Source: WTAW01 sp964540205 (GTDB lineage: Bacteria; Acidobacteriota; Aminicenantia; Aminicenantales; Aminicenantaceae). Taken from it: 19,401 nucleotides of DNA. Below are positions 7,479-14,019 of this stretch, piece by piece (position 1 is the first letter of the stretch; every line of letters starts with the position of its first letter). The stretch covers positions 1-19,401 of the forward strand of contig CAZIMJ010000008.1 in assembly GCA_964540205.1 (NCBI GenBank), written 5' to 3'. The notes under the pieces are model-generated. The model saw only the letters and a list, made by a program, of their open reading frames with translations, was not told the origin of the DNA and did not search any database. The position numbers and the translations under genes are program-made.

Positions 7479-8018
7479 ATGAAAAAAACACTGACTGTAT
7501 TTGCCATGTTTGCGGTAATTGTCTTGTTTGCAGTTGATGGTTTTGCTCAAACTTTTCAGGGAAGAAGAGGGAGAAGAGATCGCATGAATCAATCGCCGTC
7601 GCGGATACTCAGAGCGCTCAAAGCCAATCAAGAAGAGCTCAAGATCACGGATGACCAACTCAAAGCTATCGAAGATCTGGCGTATTCATTCGAAGAAAAA
7701 ATGATCGACGCTAGAAGCGAAGGGAGCAAGCAGCGATTGGAGTTACGGAAACTCATGCAGGACCGGGGGAATTTCGATTATGCAAAATTGAAGGAAGCGC
7801 TTTCTAGTGCCTCCGAATACAGACATGATATGATGATTGACGGATTGAAACTGAAAGACGAGATAGACAAAGTTCTCACACCAGAACAGAAAGAAGCCTT
7901 GAAGTCCATGCGGCAGGAGAGATTCAAAGACAGAAAGGAAAACCTTAGAGGAGGCAGTGGAAGAGGAAGAATGCAAAGACTTCCTATGAATAGACGACAG
8001 ATAAAAGAAGACTTTTAA
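7479..8018 (+). CDS. Spy/CpxP-like LTxxQ periplasmic protein
   Basis: The 179-residue protein has a signal peptide (about 1-24, ending GFAQ), an Arg/Gly-rich segment (residues 28-36) and a helical body of the Spy/CpxP/metal-resistance superfamily. The two characteristic turns are ITDDQ (56-60) and LTPEQ (133-137), flanking charged amphipathic helices, and a basic Arg-rich tail follows (about 148-173). Family members are periplasmic chaperones or metal-binding stress sensors made in response to envelope damage. That fits the exact sigma-E-type promoter 50 nt upstream and the second LTxxQ protein encoded in the sigma operon at 12236-12670. Start: ATG with AAAGGAG upstream. The extra basic tail is unusual for Spy and might bind nucleic acid, lipid A phosphates or acidic proteins; this is inference. 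Confidence 0.82.
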   Translation: MKKTLTVFAMFAVIVLFAVDGFAQTFQGRRGRRDRMNQSPSRILRALKANQEELKITDDQLKAIEDLAYSFEEKMIDARSEGSKQRLELRKLMQDRGNFDYAKLKEALSSASEYRHDMMIDGLKLKDEIDKVLTPEQKEALKSMRQERFKDRKENLRGGSGRGRMQRLPMNRRQIKEDF

Positions 8019-8035
8019 GAATCCTAATCCCACAG

Positions 8036-8071
8036 GGTCAGCCTTGATTTGCACACATCTCAAGGCTGGCC
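8036..8071 (+). terminator. Strong hairpin, possible terminator or attenuator
   Basis: A 12-bp stem (CAGCCTTGA at 8039-8047 with TCAAGGCTG at 8060-8068, extended outward by one G-T and two G-C pairs) closes a 12-nt loop. It lies 17 nt after the Spy-like stop codon. The following sequence is pyrimidine-rich (GTTCTTGCTTCC) but not a pure T-run, so termination may be partial and allow read-through to 8179. Confidence 0.4.
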
Positions 8072-8178
8072 GTTCTTGCTTCCGCCTATTCAAAGTTTCG
8101 AAAGATTGAGTGAATCATCATGAATTATAAGCGTAAAACTGCTAAAATAATAAGCGATAGAAACGATAAGGAGTAAGA

Positions 8179-9033
8179 ATGAATTATCAAACTAAAACAA
8201 AAGGCCATTCTTTGAATATCAAACAGTCCCTCATCGCGTGTGCCATAGGAATTTTAGTGTTGTGCACTGCCGGATGTGATGAGCAAGAGCTCAACTCCAA
8301 CTGGCGTGATCGCGAGATTATCATCGATGCCAAAAGTGATGACTGGCTGGACACTTTGTATTATTTTGAAAGCAAAAATCTCTCTATTGGCTTTTTCAAT
8401 GATGAAAGCCATCTGTATGTCTGCATGCTTGCTGAGCATCCGATGCTTCAGACTCAGATTGTGGGTCAGGGTTTTACACTCTGGTTTGACCCTGATGGTG
8501 GCAAAGAAAAAACCTTTGGGATCAAGTTTCCTATCGGGATGCGAGAGATCGGGGCACAAATGGATTTTCAGGGGATGCAAGGGGGGGAGATGAATCGGGA
8601 GAAAATACGGGAGGCCTTTGAGCAATCCCTCGCCGATTTAGAGATCTTCGGACCCGGCGGAGCGAAACAACGGATTCCAGTGGAAGAGGCGAAGGGTATA
8701 GAGATCAAGGTGAGGAACGAAACAGGCTTGTTTGTCTATGAGCTCAAAGTGCCGCTCAAATCCGATGAAGGACATCCTTATGCGGTAGGAGCTAATGCCG
8801 GGGCTATAATCGGTGTCGGACTGGAAATCCCAGAAGTGGATAAGGACGAAATGAAGAATGCGATGCGAGATAGAATGGACGGGATGGAAGGAAGGCCCCC
8901 CGGTGGCGGCGGAGGAGGCGGGATGGGTGGCATGGGCGGCGGCATGGGACGCCGCGGTGGCCAAAGGCCTAAGATGCCTAACGGCCTCGATGTCTGGGCG
9001 TCTCTCAATCTCGCTTTGAATCAAAACCAATAA
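8179..9033 (+). CDS. Lipoprotein with DOMON/CBM9-like domain and Gly-rich tail
   Basis: A 284-residue exported protein. The N-terminal hydrophobic segment ends LVLCTAGC, suggesting lipidation at Cys33, although Thr at -3 is a weak lipobox. Residues about 47-218 resemble the beta-sandwich seen in DOMON/CBM9-like domains: an opening IIIDAKSDDW, then YVCMLAEHP, FTLWFDPDGG, and a closing GVGLEIPEV strand. Such domains bind sugars or haem, but no ligand residues can be assigned here. A low-complexity Gly/Met/Arg segment (about 238-262, PPGGGGGGGMGGMGGGMG) precedes a short C-terminal strand. Start: ATG at 8179 behind AAGGAG. It follows the ECF-driven Spy-like gene across a hairpin and is convergent with the TonB receptor, which carries a similar Gly-rich tract. 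Family assignment is tentative. Confidence 0.7.
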   Translation: MNYQTKTKGHSLNIKQSLIACAIGILVLCTAGCDEQELNSNWRDREIIIDAKSDDWLDTLYYFESKNLSIGFFNDESHLYVCMLAEHPMLQTQIVGQGFTLWFDPDGGKEKTFGIKFPIGMREIGAQMDFQGMQGGEMNREKIREAFEQSLADLEIFGPGGAKQRIPVEEAKGIEIKVRNETGLFVYELKVPLKSDEGHPYAVGANAGAIIGVGLEIPEVDKDEMKNAMRDRMDGMEGRPPGGGGGGGMGGMGGGMGRRGGQRPKMPNGLDVWASLNLALNQNQ

Positions 9034-9072
9034 TTGACTAACTGACTTTCCTTAAGTGTGAAACGAAAGACA

Positions 9073-9126
9073 TCAGGTTAGGCCTGAACCCTCCCTTTTT
9101 GAACTTCAGCACAGAAGATGCTGTGC
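9073..9126. terminator. Hairpins between convergent genes
   Basis: Two short hairpins fill the gap between the convergent lipoprotein and TonB-receptor genes. TCAGG/CCTGA (9073-9077 with 9083-9087) is followed on the + strand by a CT-rich run ending TTTTT. GCACAG/CTGTGC (9109-9114 with 9121-9126) has a 6-nt loop. Either could stop converging transcripts; neither is a classic terminator. Confidence 0.3.
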
Positions 9127-9154
9127 ACGAAAAAATATCTTTTTTGATTCGGGA

Positions 9155-11662
9155 TCAGAATTTTATACTGAAAAACACGTTGGCCGTAAATCCCATATAG
9201 ATGATATTGTTCTCGATCAGCTCACCCTCGAGCACTTCAAATTCCTTGTACCAGACATTTTTTCGGTTGTACACATTGAATAATGTCAGCCCTAGAACAG
9301 AATTCGTAGCTCCACCCAAACTGAAATCATAAGTCACCGACAGATCCAACCGGTGGTAATCCGGCAACCTTGCACCATTCTTTTCACCCACAACCACTTG
9401 ATCGATTATAAACCCGTTGGAGAGCGTGACCTCTTCTACTCCTGTGGGTTCCGTGTATGGTTTTCCTGTGGCAAAGATCCATGTTCCTGCAAACGTCCAA
9501 TTGTTCCATTCATAACTGTTGACGACCTTAAACTCGTGTGTCTGGTCGTGCAGGGCGGGATACGGATCGTCTTTGAGCTCGGGAAAATTGTATTCCACCT
9601 TACCTAATGTGTATCCTAACCAGCCGGTGTATTTTCCGTATTTTTTCTGCAAGAGAAATTCAATCCCCTTAGCCACACCCGTCCCGGTATAGAAGTATCG
9701 GTTGTAATCGACTTCTTGATCGAACCGCGTTGGAGTGAAAGGGATAGAAAACTCAGACAAGCCAGTCAAGTCTTTGTAATATCCCTCGATATCAAACAAA
9801 AATTCATCGGTTTCATAGCTTATGCCGGCAATATAATGAGTGGCCGAGCCAAAGGGGATCGTTTCGCCATCAGAAAGCACCCAAAACTCCCGGTTTCCCT
9901 GCATGATATCCTCACGGGTGATCATGTTCACGATCTGATTGTATTTTCCCCAGGCGCCCTTTAAACTGATCTGGTTTGTCAAACTCAGTGTGAGAGAAAA
10001 TCTGGGCTCCAAAAAAGTGTCTCCAGTCTGGTCAAAGTACGTTGCTCGGATGCCCGGCGTGATGGTCAATCTATCAAAGATGGTCCATCTGTCCTGCAGG
10101 TAAGCGGAATATTGAATCCCTTTACCCTCTCGGTCCAGTATCCCCAACAGGTTTCTCGGCTCTTGATCGTCCTCGTCCTCGTCTTCCTCTTCAATCTCAT
10201 CCATCTCATATGAATATTTAATGTCGTTTTGTGTGATTTGAAGCCCTAATTCCAGTGTGTGACTCTTGAGGAGAAGGATGGAATTGTCCAACCGGAAGGT
10301 GATGTCCTTGACGGTATTGTCCTCCACCGTACCTCGGCCACGGAATCTTGGCCTCGGGGTGTCCTCGTCTTCCTCTTCACCATCATCGGGCCGTCCGAAG
10401 TTGCCCTGTGATGACCGGTCTCTTTTGCTTATGAAATCTGAATATGTCAATAGGATGCTGCTTTGAAAGTTGCCACTCCAGGCCCTTGACCAATTTGTGC
10501 CAACTCCTGTGTTCCCGTATTGCTGGATGTCTGTTATGTTGATGTCTCCCTCGACCTCAAAACCCCGTTCGGCCATGCGCTCTAACATTTCTGCAGGAAT
10601 ATTCAACTCTCTGGAATTGTCGATCTTGTCCTTTCCATTATAAAGGCTTAAGTATGAAAGATCCTTGGGTGAAGGATTGAAGGAGAGCTTGGCATTCAGG
10701 TCGTAAAAATAGGATGAGGGCTGTGTGTCGAACATGGCCATTCGGCCGCCACCGCCACCGAATTGCCCTCCTCCTCCGGGCCTTGCCTGAGCACCGCCAG
10801 CCTGCGGATTATTGTCAAACATGCCCAGGATGTTGTTGTAGAGAGGGCTCTGAAAAGACCTTCTTCCTGCTATAAACAGAGATCCTTTATCGAATAAGGG
10901 GATTTCCGCAAGCCCATTCATACTGAGCAGGCTGATTCCCGCTCCGCCGCTGAGCTTTTTTTCGTTGCCGTTTTTCCCGCGGAGCTCCATGATACTCGAT
11001 AAGCGTCCGCCATATTTGGATTCAAATCCACCCTTGTGGAGGGTTACCTCGTTGATGGCCTCCATGTTGAAGGCGCTAAAATAGCCATGAAGATGATCTA
11101 CATGAAAAATAGTGAAACCGTCGTAGAGGATCAGGTTTTGGTCGGGAGTTCCCCCTCTGACAAACAAACCGGAGGATGTTTCTTGGCTGCCCATAATCCC
11201 CGGCAATAACTGAAAAGCACGGAAAATGTCCTTTTCACCCAAACTGGGTAATGTTTCAATCTGCGAGGGGGTGAGGGTGATCTTGCTGACTTTATCTGAA
11301 GCACTCAATAAAGGTTTCTCTGCCGTAACGGTTGATTCTTCGGAAATGGACATTCCCATCGTGATGTCAGCGACCACCGTTCTTCCGGCCTGAACGAGGA
11401 CGGTTTTTCTTTGTGCGGCAAAGCCATCCAAAGTTGCGACGAGGGTGACTTCACCCTGTGAAACTCCAATAAAAGTATAGCTGCCATCCTTATCCGTGAC
11501 GGTGCTTTCCTTTTTGCCCAGGATTGAAACTGATACTCCTGGCAACTCGGTTCCATCCTCCATTTGGACAGTTCCTTTTATTTTGCCCAGGATTTGAGCA
11601 TAGGAAAAAGTAAGTGAAAATGAAAAAAAGACGATAAATAAGACAAATACTCGTTTAGCCAT
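9155..11662 (-). CDS. TonB-dependent outer-membrane receptor with carboxypeptidase-regulatory domain
   Basis: An 835-residue outer-membrane receptor for active uptake energised by TonB. Order: signal peptide (1-22), carboxypeptidase-regulatory-like beta-sandwich (about 27-103, GKIKGTVQMEDGTELPGVSV), plug (about 125-235, with LFVRGGTPDQNLILYDG and FESKYGGRLSS), then a 22-strand-type barrel to the C-terminal Phe. Loops are odd: a Gly-rich tract at 288-308 and two acidic runs at 426-434 and 487-501 (EMDEIEEEDEDEDDQ), which could bind cations. The substrate cannot be read from sequence. Start: ATG at 11662 with AAAGGA upstream. The nearest recognisable promoter on this strand is the ECF site at 11991-12019, so co-transcription with the small frame at 11861-11944 is possible; I see no clear promoter or terminator in between. 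Confidence 0.9.
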   Translation of the reverse strand: MAKRVFVLFIVFFSFSLTFSYAQILGKIKGTVQMEDGTELPGVSVSILGKKESTVTDKDGSYTFIGVSQGEVTLVATLDGFAAQRKTVLVQAGRTVVADITMGMSISEESTVTAEKPLLSASDKVSKITLTPSQIETLPSLGEKDIFRAFQLLPGIMGSQETSSGLFVRGGTPDQNLILYDGFTIFHVDHLHGYFSAFNMEAINEVTLHKGGFESKYGGRLSSIMELRGKNGNEKKLSGGAGISLLSMNGLAEIPLFDKGSLFIAGRRSFQSPLYNNILGMFDNNPQAGGAQARPGGGGQFGGGGGRMAMFDTQPSSYFYDLNAKLSFNPSPKDLSYLSLYNGKDKIDNSRELNIPAEMLERMAERGFEVEGDINITDIQQYGNTGVGTNWSRAWSGNFQSSILLTYSDFISKRDRSSQGNFGRPDDGEEEDEDTPRPRFRGRGTVEDNTVKDITFRLDNSILLLKSHTLELGLQITQNDIKYSYEMDEIEEEDEDEDDQEPRNLLGILDREGKGIQYSAYLQDRWTIFDRLTITPGIRATYFDQTGDTFLEPRFSLTLSLTNQISLKGAWGKYNQIVNMITREDIMQGNREFWVLSDGETIPFGSATHYIAGISYETDEFLFDIEGYYKDLTGLSEFSIPFTPTRFDQEVDYNRYFYTGTGVAKGIEFLLQKKYGKYTGWLGYTLGKVEYNFPELKDDPYPALHDQTHEFKVVNSYEWNNWTFAGTWIFATGKPYTEPTGVEEVTLSNGFIIDQVVVGEKNGARLPDYHRLDLSVTYDFSLGGATNSVLGLTLFNVYNRKNVWYKEFEVLEGELIENNIIYMGFTANVFFSIKF

Positions 11663-11860
11663 TTTTATATCCTTTCGCTAAGTTAGATTTCTTGAACCAA
11701 ATACATACAGATTTTCACTGGAATAATTCAACAGTGATATCATTGGATAATTTAGGAATGATCAATTTTCATGATTTTATCTTTTCTGTCCTCCTCGATT
11801 CGGTTTTTCCGGTATCTTCTCAACAGGGGAGAGCGGCCTAGCAGATTAATTGCAACCAGC

Positions 11861-11944
11861 TCAGAGCATTAGCATCAACAGCAGTAAGATAAAGAGCACG
11901 ATACTGAATGCCTGATCGAAGTTAAGTTTGATGTTCTTCACCAT
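11861..11944 (-). CDS. Possible 27-residue single-pass membrane peptide
   Basis: ATG at 11944 opens a 27-codon frame: a short basic N-terminus (MVKNIKLNFDQAFS) followed by a pure hydrophobic helix (IVLFILLLLMLML) and TGA. This is the shape of bacterial small membrane proteins. An exact ECF promoter ends 46 nt upstream, but the ribosome site is weak (GAGAT). In the +1 frame, a 36-codon stretch without a stop runs on from the stop (11862-11752). It encodes a basic tail (SPLLRRYRKNRIEEDRKDK), so the locus might be one ~63-residue protein broken by a frameshift. No family recognised. Confidence 0.4.
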   Translation of the reverse strand: MVKNIKLNFDQAFSIVLFILLLLMLML

Positions 11945-11990
11945 GACGAGATCTCTGTTTTTTTCTCTCTCAAATCGGTTTCATTACACA

Positions 11991-12019
11991 TTAGACAATA
12001 CGAGGGTCCGCTTTATTCC
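11991..12019 (-). promoter_or_regulatory. ECF sigma promoter upstream of the small membrane frame / TonB receptor (site B)
   Basis: On the - strand, GGAATAA (12019-12013), 16 nt, GTCTAA (11996-11991): both boxes and the spacing equal those of the sigma gene's own promoter. Transcription would run through the 27-codon frame and could continue into the TonB-receptor gene. Confidence 0.7.
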
Positions 12020-12081
12020 CGAGTAACACAGAAAATTAGGGGGATTACAAAAAAAATATAGGGGCGGGCCCTTCTCGAAAG

Positions 12082-12130
12082 ATGTAGGGACCGTTTCCTA
12101 AACGGTCCGTTCCACGAACGGACCCTACAT
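12082..12130. repeat. Intergenic palindromic element folding as a three-way junction
   Basis: The outer stem ATGTAGGG (12082-12089) / CCCTACAT (12123-12130) encloses two back-to-back hairpins: ACCGTTT-CCT-AAACGGT (12090-12106) and CCGTTC-CAC-GAACGG (12107-12121). Only one base (12122) is unpaired at the junction. It resembles GTAGGG-type intergenic palindromes of many genomes and is probably a mobile miniature repeat. A preceding GGGGCGGGCCC block at 12061 may belong to it. Confidence 0.6.
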
Positions 12131-12146
12131 AAAATAGAAGGTATAG

Positions 12147-12171
12147 ACCAGGGCATTGGGGGTGCCCTGGT
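12147..12171 (-). terminator. Candidate terminator of the sigma operon
   Basis: ACCAGGGCA (12147-12155) pairs with TGCCCTGGT (12163-12171) around a 7-nt loop. On the - strand it lies ~65 nt after the Spy-like stop and is followed by a moderately T-rich tail (CTATACCTTCTATTTTA). Half of a dispersed repeat is an alternative. Confidence 0.4.
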
Positions 12172-12235
12172 AAATAAAAGGAGGGGGTATTAGGAGTAAA
12201 GATGAGTAGACGTTATAATTCGATTTGACATCTTT

Positions 12236-12670
12236 TTATTTTATTCGCTCTTTTGGCAGCTTATCTCTAGGGGGTTTTCTCCATGGACCAGGACGGTCCG
12301 GAAACCCTCTGGGATCGGGCAATGGGCCAAAGGGTCGTCTCCTTAAACGCCTTTTTTGTTCCGGTGTGAGGATGAGATCTAACTCCGCTTCCAAAGATTC
12401 AAATTCGGCTTGCATTTCCATCATAAACTTTTCACGGAGATCTGAGGACTTTTTCCTGTGGTTCTCCAGAATTTCTCTGATCTGCTCTCTTTGATCTGGT
12501 GTTGGCTGGATAATTCTCTCCATAAAAGAGACCATCCCCTCCGGATTTCTATCGGCAAATGCTTTCTGGATTCTGTATCGGATGAATGCTCTGTTGAGCA
12601 TGGCGCCGAGCACTATCCCGATCATCAATGTCACGATGATGATTAACGCTATTTTCACTTTTGTGTTCAT
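12236..12670 (-). CDS. Membrane-anchored Spy/CnrX-like LTxxQ sensor protein
   Basis: The 144-residue third gene of the sigma operon. An uncleaved N-terminal anchor (about 5-25, IALIIIVTLMIGIVLGAML) precedes a helical periplasmic domain of the Spy/CpxP/metal-resistance superfamily, with PTPDQ (56-60) and LTPEQ (101-105) at the expected turns. The tail is Pro/Arg-rich (about 111-137). In CnrYXH-type systems a membrane-tethered protein of this superfamily (CnrX) senses metal and releases the ECF factor from its anti-sigma. The gene order here, sigma, one-pass anti-sigma, anchored LTxxQ protein, suggests a comparable sensor or feedback role (inference). Start: ATG at 12670 with GGAG upstream; the frame is open further upstream but overlaps the anti-sigma gene. 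The gap to that gene is 16 nt. Confidence 0.8.
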   Translation of the reverse strand: MNTKVKIALIIIVTLMIGIVLGAMLNRAFIRYRIQKAFADRNPEGMVSFMERIIQPTPDQREQIREILENHRKKSSDLREKFMMEMQAEFESLEAELDLILTPEQKRRLRRRPFGPLPDPRGFPDRPGPWRKPPRDKLPKERIK

Positions 12671-12686
12671 AACATTTTCTCCAAAA

Positions 12687-13115
12687 TCAAAATAATGGGA
12701 GATCGAGGATTTCCTCCATGGTTGTGTCCGCCACAAAAAAGAGCTCATCCTCGGGCACGATATCGCTTTTAACCACGTTATAAGAGATCAGAAGCACCAG
12801 AACCACAGCACTGACGATGGCAACTTTTCGAAAGGCAGTCATAAAGCTTTCATAGAAAGCTTCCAATCCGTTTTTCTTTTGACCCAATCCTTCGATCCGG
12901 TGCATCACCCGTTCGGCAAAAAACGGACCGAAAGATTGGCCTGCACTATCGGCCAAAGCTTGCCGCTGCGCCAATACTCTTTCTTTGTCTTTGCGAAGCT
13001 CTTCGGATTTCTCCAGCGCTTCATCCAGCTTTTTTTGATCCTTGTCCTTCAGATCACCGTCCAAAGATCGATAAAGCAGTTTTAAAACTTTCCTGTCTGT
13101 ATCTTTCCCCTTCAT
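12687..13115 (-). CDS. Single-pass anti-sigma factor of the ECF sigma
   Basis: A 142-residue protein directly after the sigma gene, with a 4-bp ATGA overlap at 13112-13115 that implies translational coupling. Cytoplasmic part (1-97): charged helices, including YRSLDGDLKDKDQKKLDEAL and SFGPFFAERVMHRI, typical of anti-sigma N-domains. It has no HxxxCxxC zinc motif, so it is not a ZAS-type redox sensor. A membrane helix spans about 98-115 (VAIVSAVVLVLLISYNVV). Only ~27 residues follow on the periplasmic side, so direct ligand sensing by this protein looks unlikely; the adjacent anchored Spy-like protein may supply it. Role inferred from topology and position; sequence identity to known anti-sigmas is not evident by eye. 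Confidence 0.75.
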   Translation of the reverse strand: MKGKDTDRKVLKLLYRSLDGDLKDKDQKKLDEALEKSEELRKDKERVLAQRQALADSAGQSFGPFFAERVMHRIEGLGQKKNGLEAFYESFMTAFRKVAIVSAVVLVLLISYNVVKSDIVPEDELFFVADTTMEEILDLPLF

Positions 13116-13666
13116 AGTGGAAGCTCCCCTTTAAAAACCGGTGTTAAAATCTCCTTCAATTTCATTTGTGCACGGGCCAGGCGCGATGCCACGGTCCCCA
13201 CAGGCAGGTCGAGGATTTTTGCTGTTTCTTCTGTCGAGTAACCATCGATCAAACGCAGCACTATCACCGATCGGAACTTTGGCGGGAGTTTTTGAAGCCC
13301 CCACTGAACGAGTGTGTTGGTCTCTTTTTGATCTTTAAGATCATGTGTGTCCGGAACATTGTCGATCGTGCTTTCATTCTTCGAAAAAAAGAGATTCCTG
13401 CGACGCTTCCGTCTTCGAATCTCATTCAACGCAAGATTGATGGCGATCCGTGTGAGGTATGTGCCGATGCTTGATTCGCCCCTAAATTGATTCAGTGCTT
13501 GGTAGAAGCGGACGAATGTTTCCTGTCCGGCATCTTCGGCTTCGGTTGTGTGTCCTAGCATTCCAATCACCGTTGCTGCGACTCGCGATTCGTGTTTTTT
13601 GACGATCTCTTTAAACGCTTCGCTGTCGCCATTGCGGGCTTTTGTAATGAGTTCCTGTTCGTTCAG
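13112..13666 (-). CDS. RpoE-like ECF RNA polymerase sigma factor, probable CTG start
   Basis: Extracytoplasmic-function sigma factor of 184 residues. Region 2 (about 15-85) contains DSEAFKEIVKKHE, EAEDAGQETFVRFYQAL and the -10-reading helix AINLALNEIRRRKRRR. Region 4 (about 125-175) contains LPPKFRSVIVLRLIDGYSTEETAKILDLPVGTVASRLARA. The first ATG/GTG codons (GTG at 13570) would remove the start of region 2. The frame is open and ECF-like back to CTG at 13666-13664 (NEQELITKARNGDSEAFK), and AGGAG sits 6 nt before that CTG. An in-frame TAG lies three codons upstream of it, so CTG (or ATT at residue 7) must start translation unless a base is wrong. The gene has its own sigma-E-type promoter, which implies autoregulation. 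It overlaps the anti-sigma gene by 4 bp. Confidence 0.9.
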   Translation of the reverse strand: MNEQELITKARNGDSEAFKEIVKKHESRVAATVIGMLGHTTEAEDAGQETFVRFYQALNQFRGESSIGTYLTRIAINLALNEIRRRKRRRNLFFSKNESTIDNVPDTHDLKDQKETNTLVQWGLQKLPPKFRSVIVLRLIDGYSTEETAKILDLPVGTVASRLARAQMKLKEILTPVFKGELPL

Positions 13667-13672
13667 TTTGGT

Positions 13673-13677
13673 CTCCT
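13673..13677 (-). promoter_or_regulatory. Shine-Dalgarno that fixes the CTG start of the sigma gene
   Basis: AGGAG followed by ACCAAA and then CTG AAC GAA CAG, giving a 6-nt spacer. No ATG, GTG or TTG lies in this frame between the upstream TAG and GTG 13570. Confidence 0.65.
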
Positions 13678-13734
13678 AATCCCACGGTATCAATCCATTC
13701 TCGAAATACAGTTTCTCGCAGCCCTAACACTTGA

Positions 13735-13763
13735 TTAGACCGTTTGCCTTCTCCTTTTATTCC
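13735..13763 (-). promoter_or_regulatory. ECF sigma promoter of the sigma operon (site F, autoregulatory)
   Basis: On the - strand, GGAATAA (13763-13757), 16 nt, GTCTAA (13740-13735). The start codon is 68 nt downstream. Exact match in boxes and spacing to the sites at 7400 and 11991. Confidence 0.75.
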
Positions 13764-13790
13764 CTCCTATTCTAAATGATTTGAATTTTA

Positions 13791-13820
13791 TTAGACAAGC
13801 ACTCTTATAAAATCTTTTCC
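13791..13820 (-). promoter_or_regulatory. Second, weaker ECF-like promoter upstream of the sigma gene (site C)
   Basis: GGAAAAG (13820-13814), 17 nt, GTCTAA (13796-13791). The -10 is perfect, but the -35 deviates and the spacer is one longer than in the other sites. It could act as an upstream tandem promoter. Confidence 0.4.
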
Positions 13821-13898
13821 CGCCGATAAAAATATATTAAACTATATAGAAGTGAGCAGTTGAGCAACCGCGTGAGATACCCCGCATCCGCAAAGCAT

Positions 13899-13956
13899 AA
13901 ATGGGGACAGGCTACTTTTTCCAGAGGTAATTAAAAAACTAGCCTGTCCCCTTTTT
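13899..13956 (+). repeat. Palindromic dispersed element with strong hairpin
   Basis: GGGGACAGGCTA (13903-13914) pairs with TAGCCTGTCCCC (13940-13951). After one C-C mismatch, TTTTT (13916-13920) pairs with AAAAA (13934-13938). TTTTT follows the right arm, so on the + strand it could also terminate transcription. The left 23 bases are repeated exactly at 1765-1787. The form resembles REP-like palindromes mobilised by Y1 transposases; no transposase is in the window. Confidence 0.75.
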
Positions 13957-14019
13957 GCAGAAAAGGGAGTTGGTCTTACACATAAGGATAAAATGAGATC
14001 TCAGAAAAAAGGACAGTTG

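Noticed and set aside
13741..13775. AGGAGG/AAGGAG stretches read as ribosome sites for a longer sigma gene
   Set aside because: They fall within the ECF promoter region, and the sigma reading frame is closed by TAG just upstream of the CTG start.
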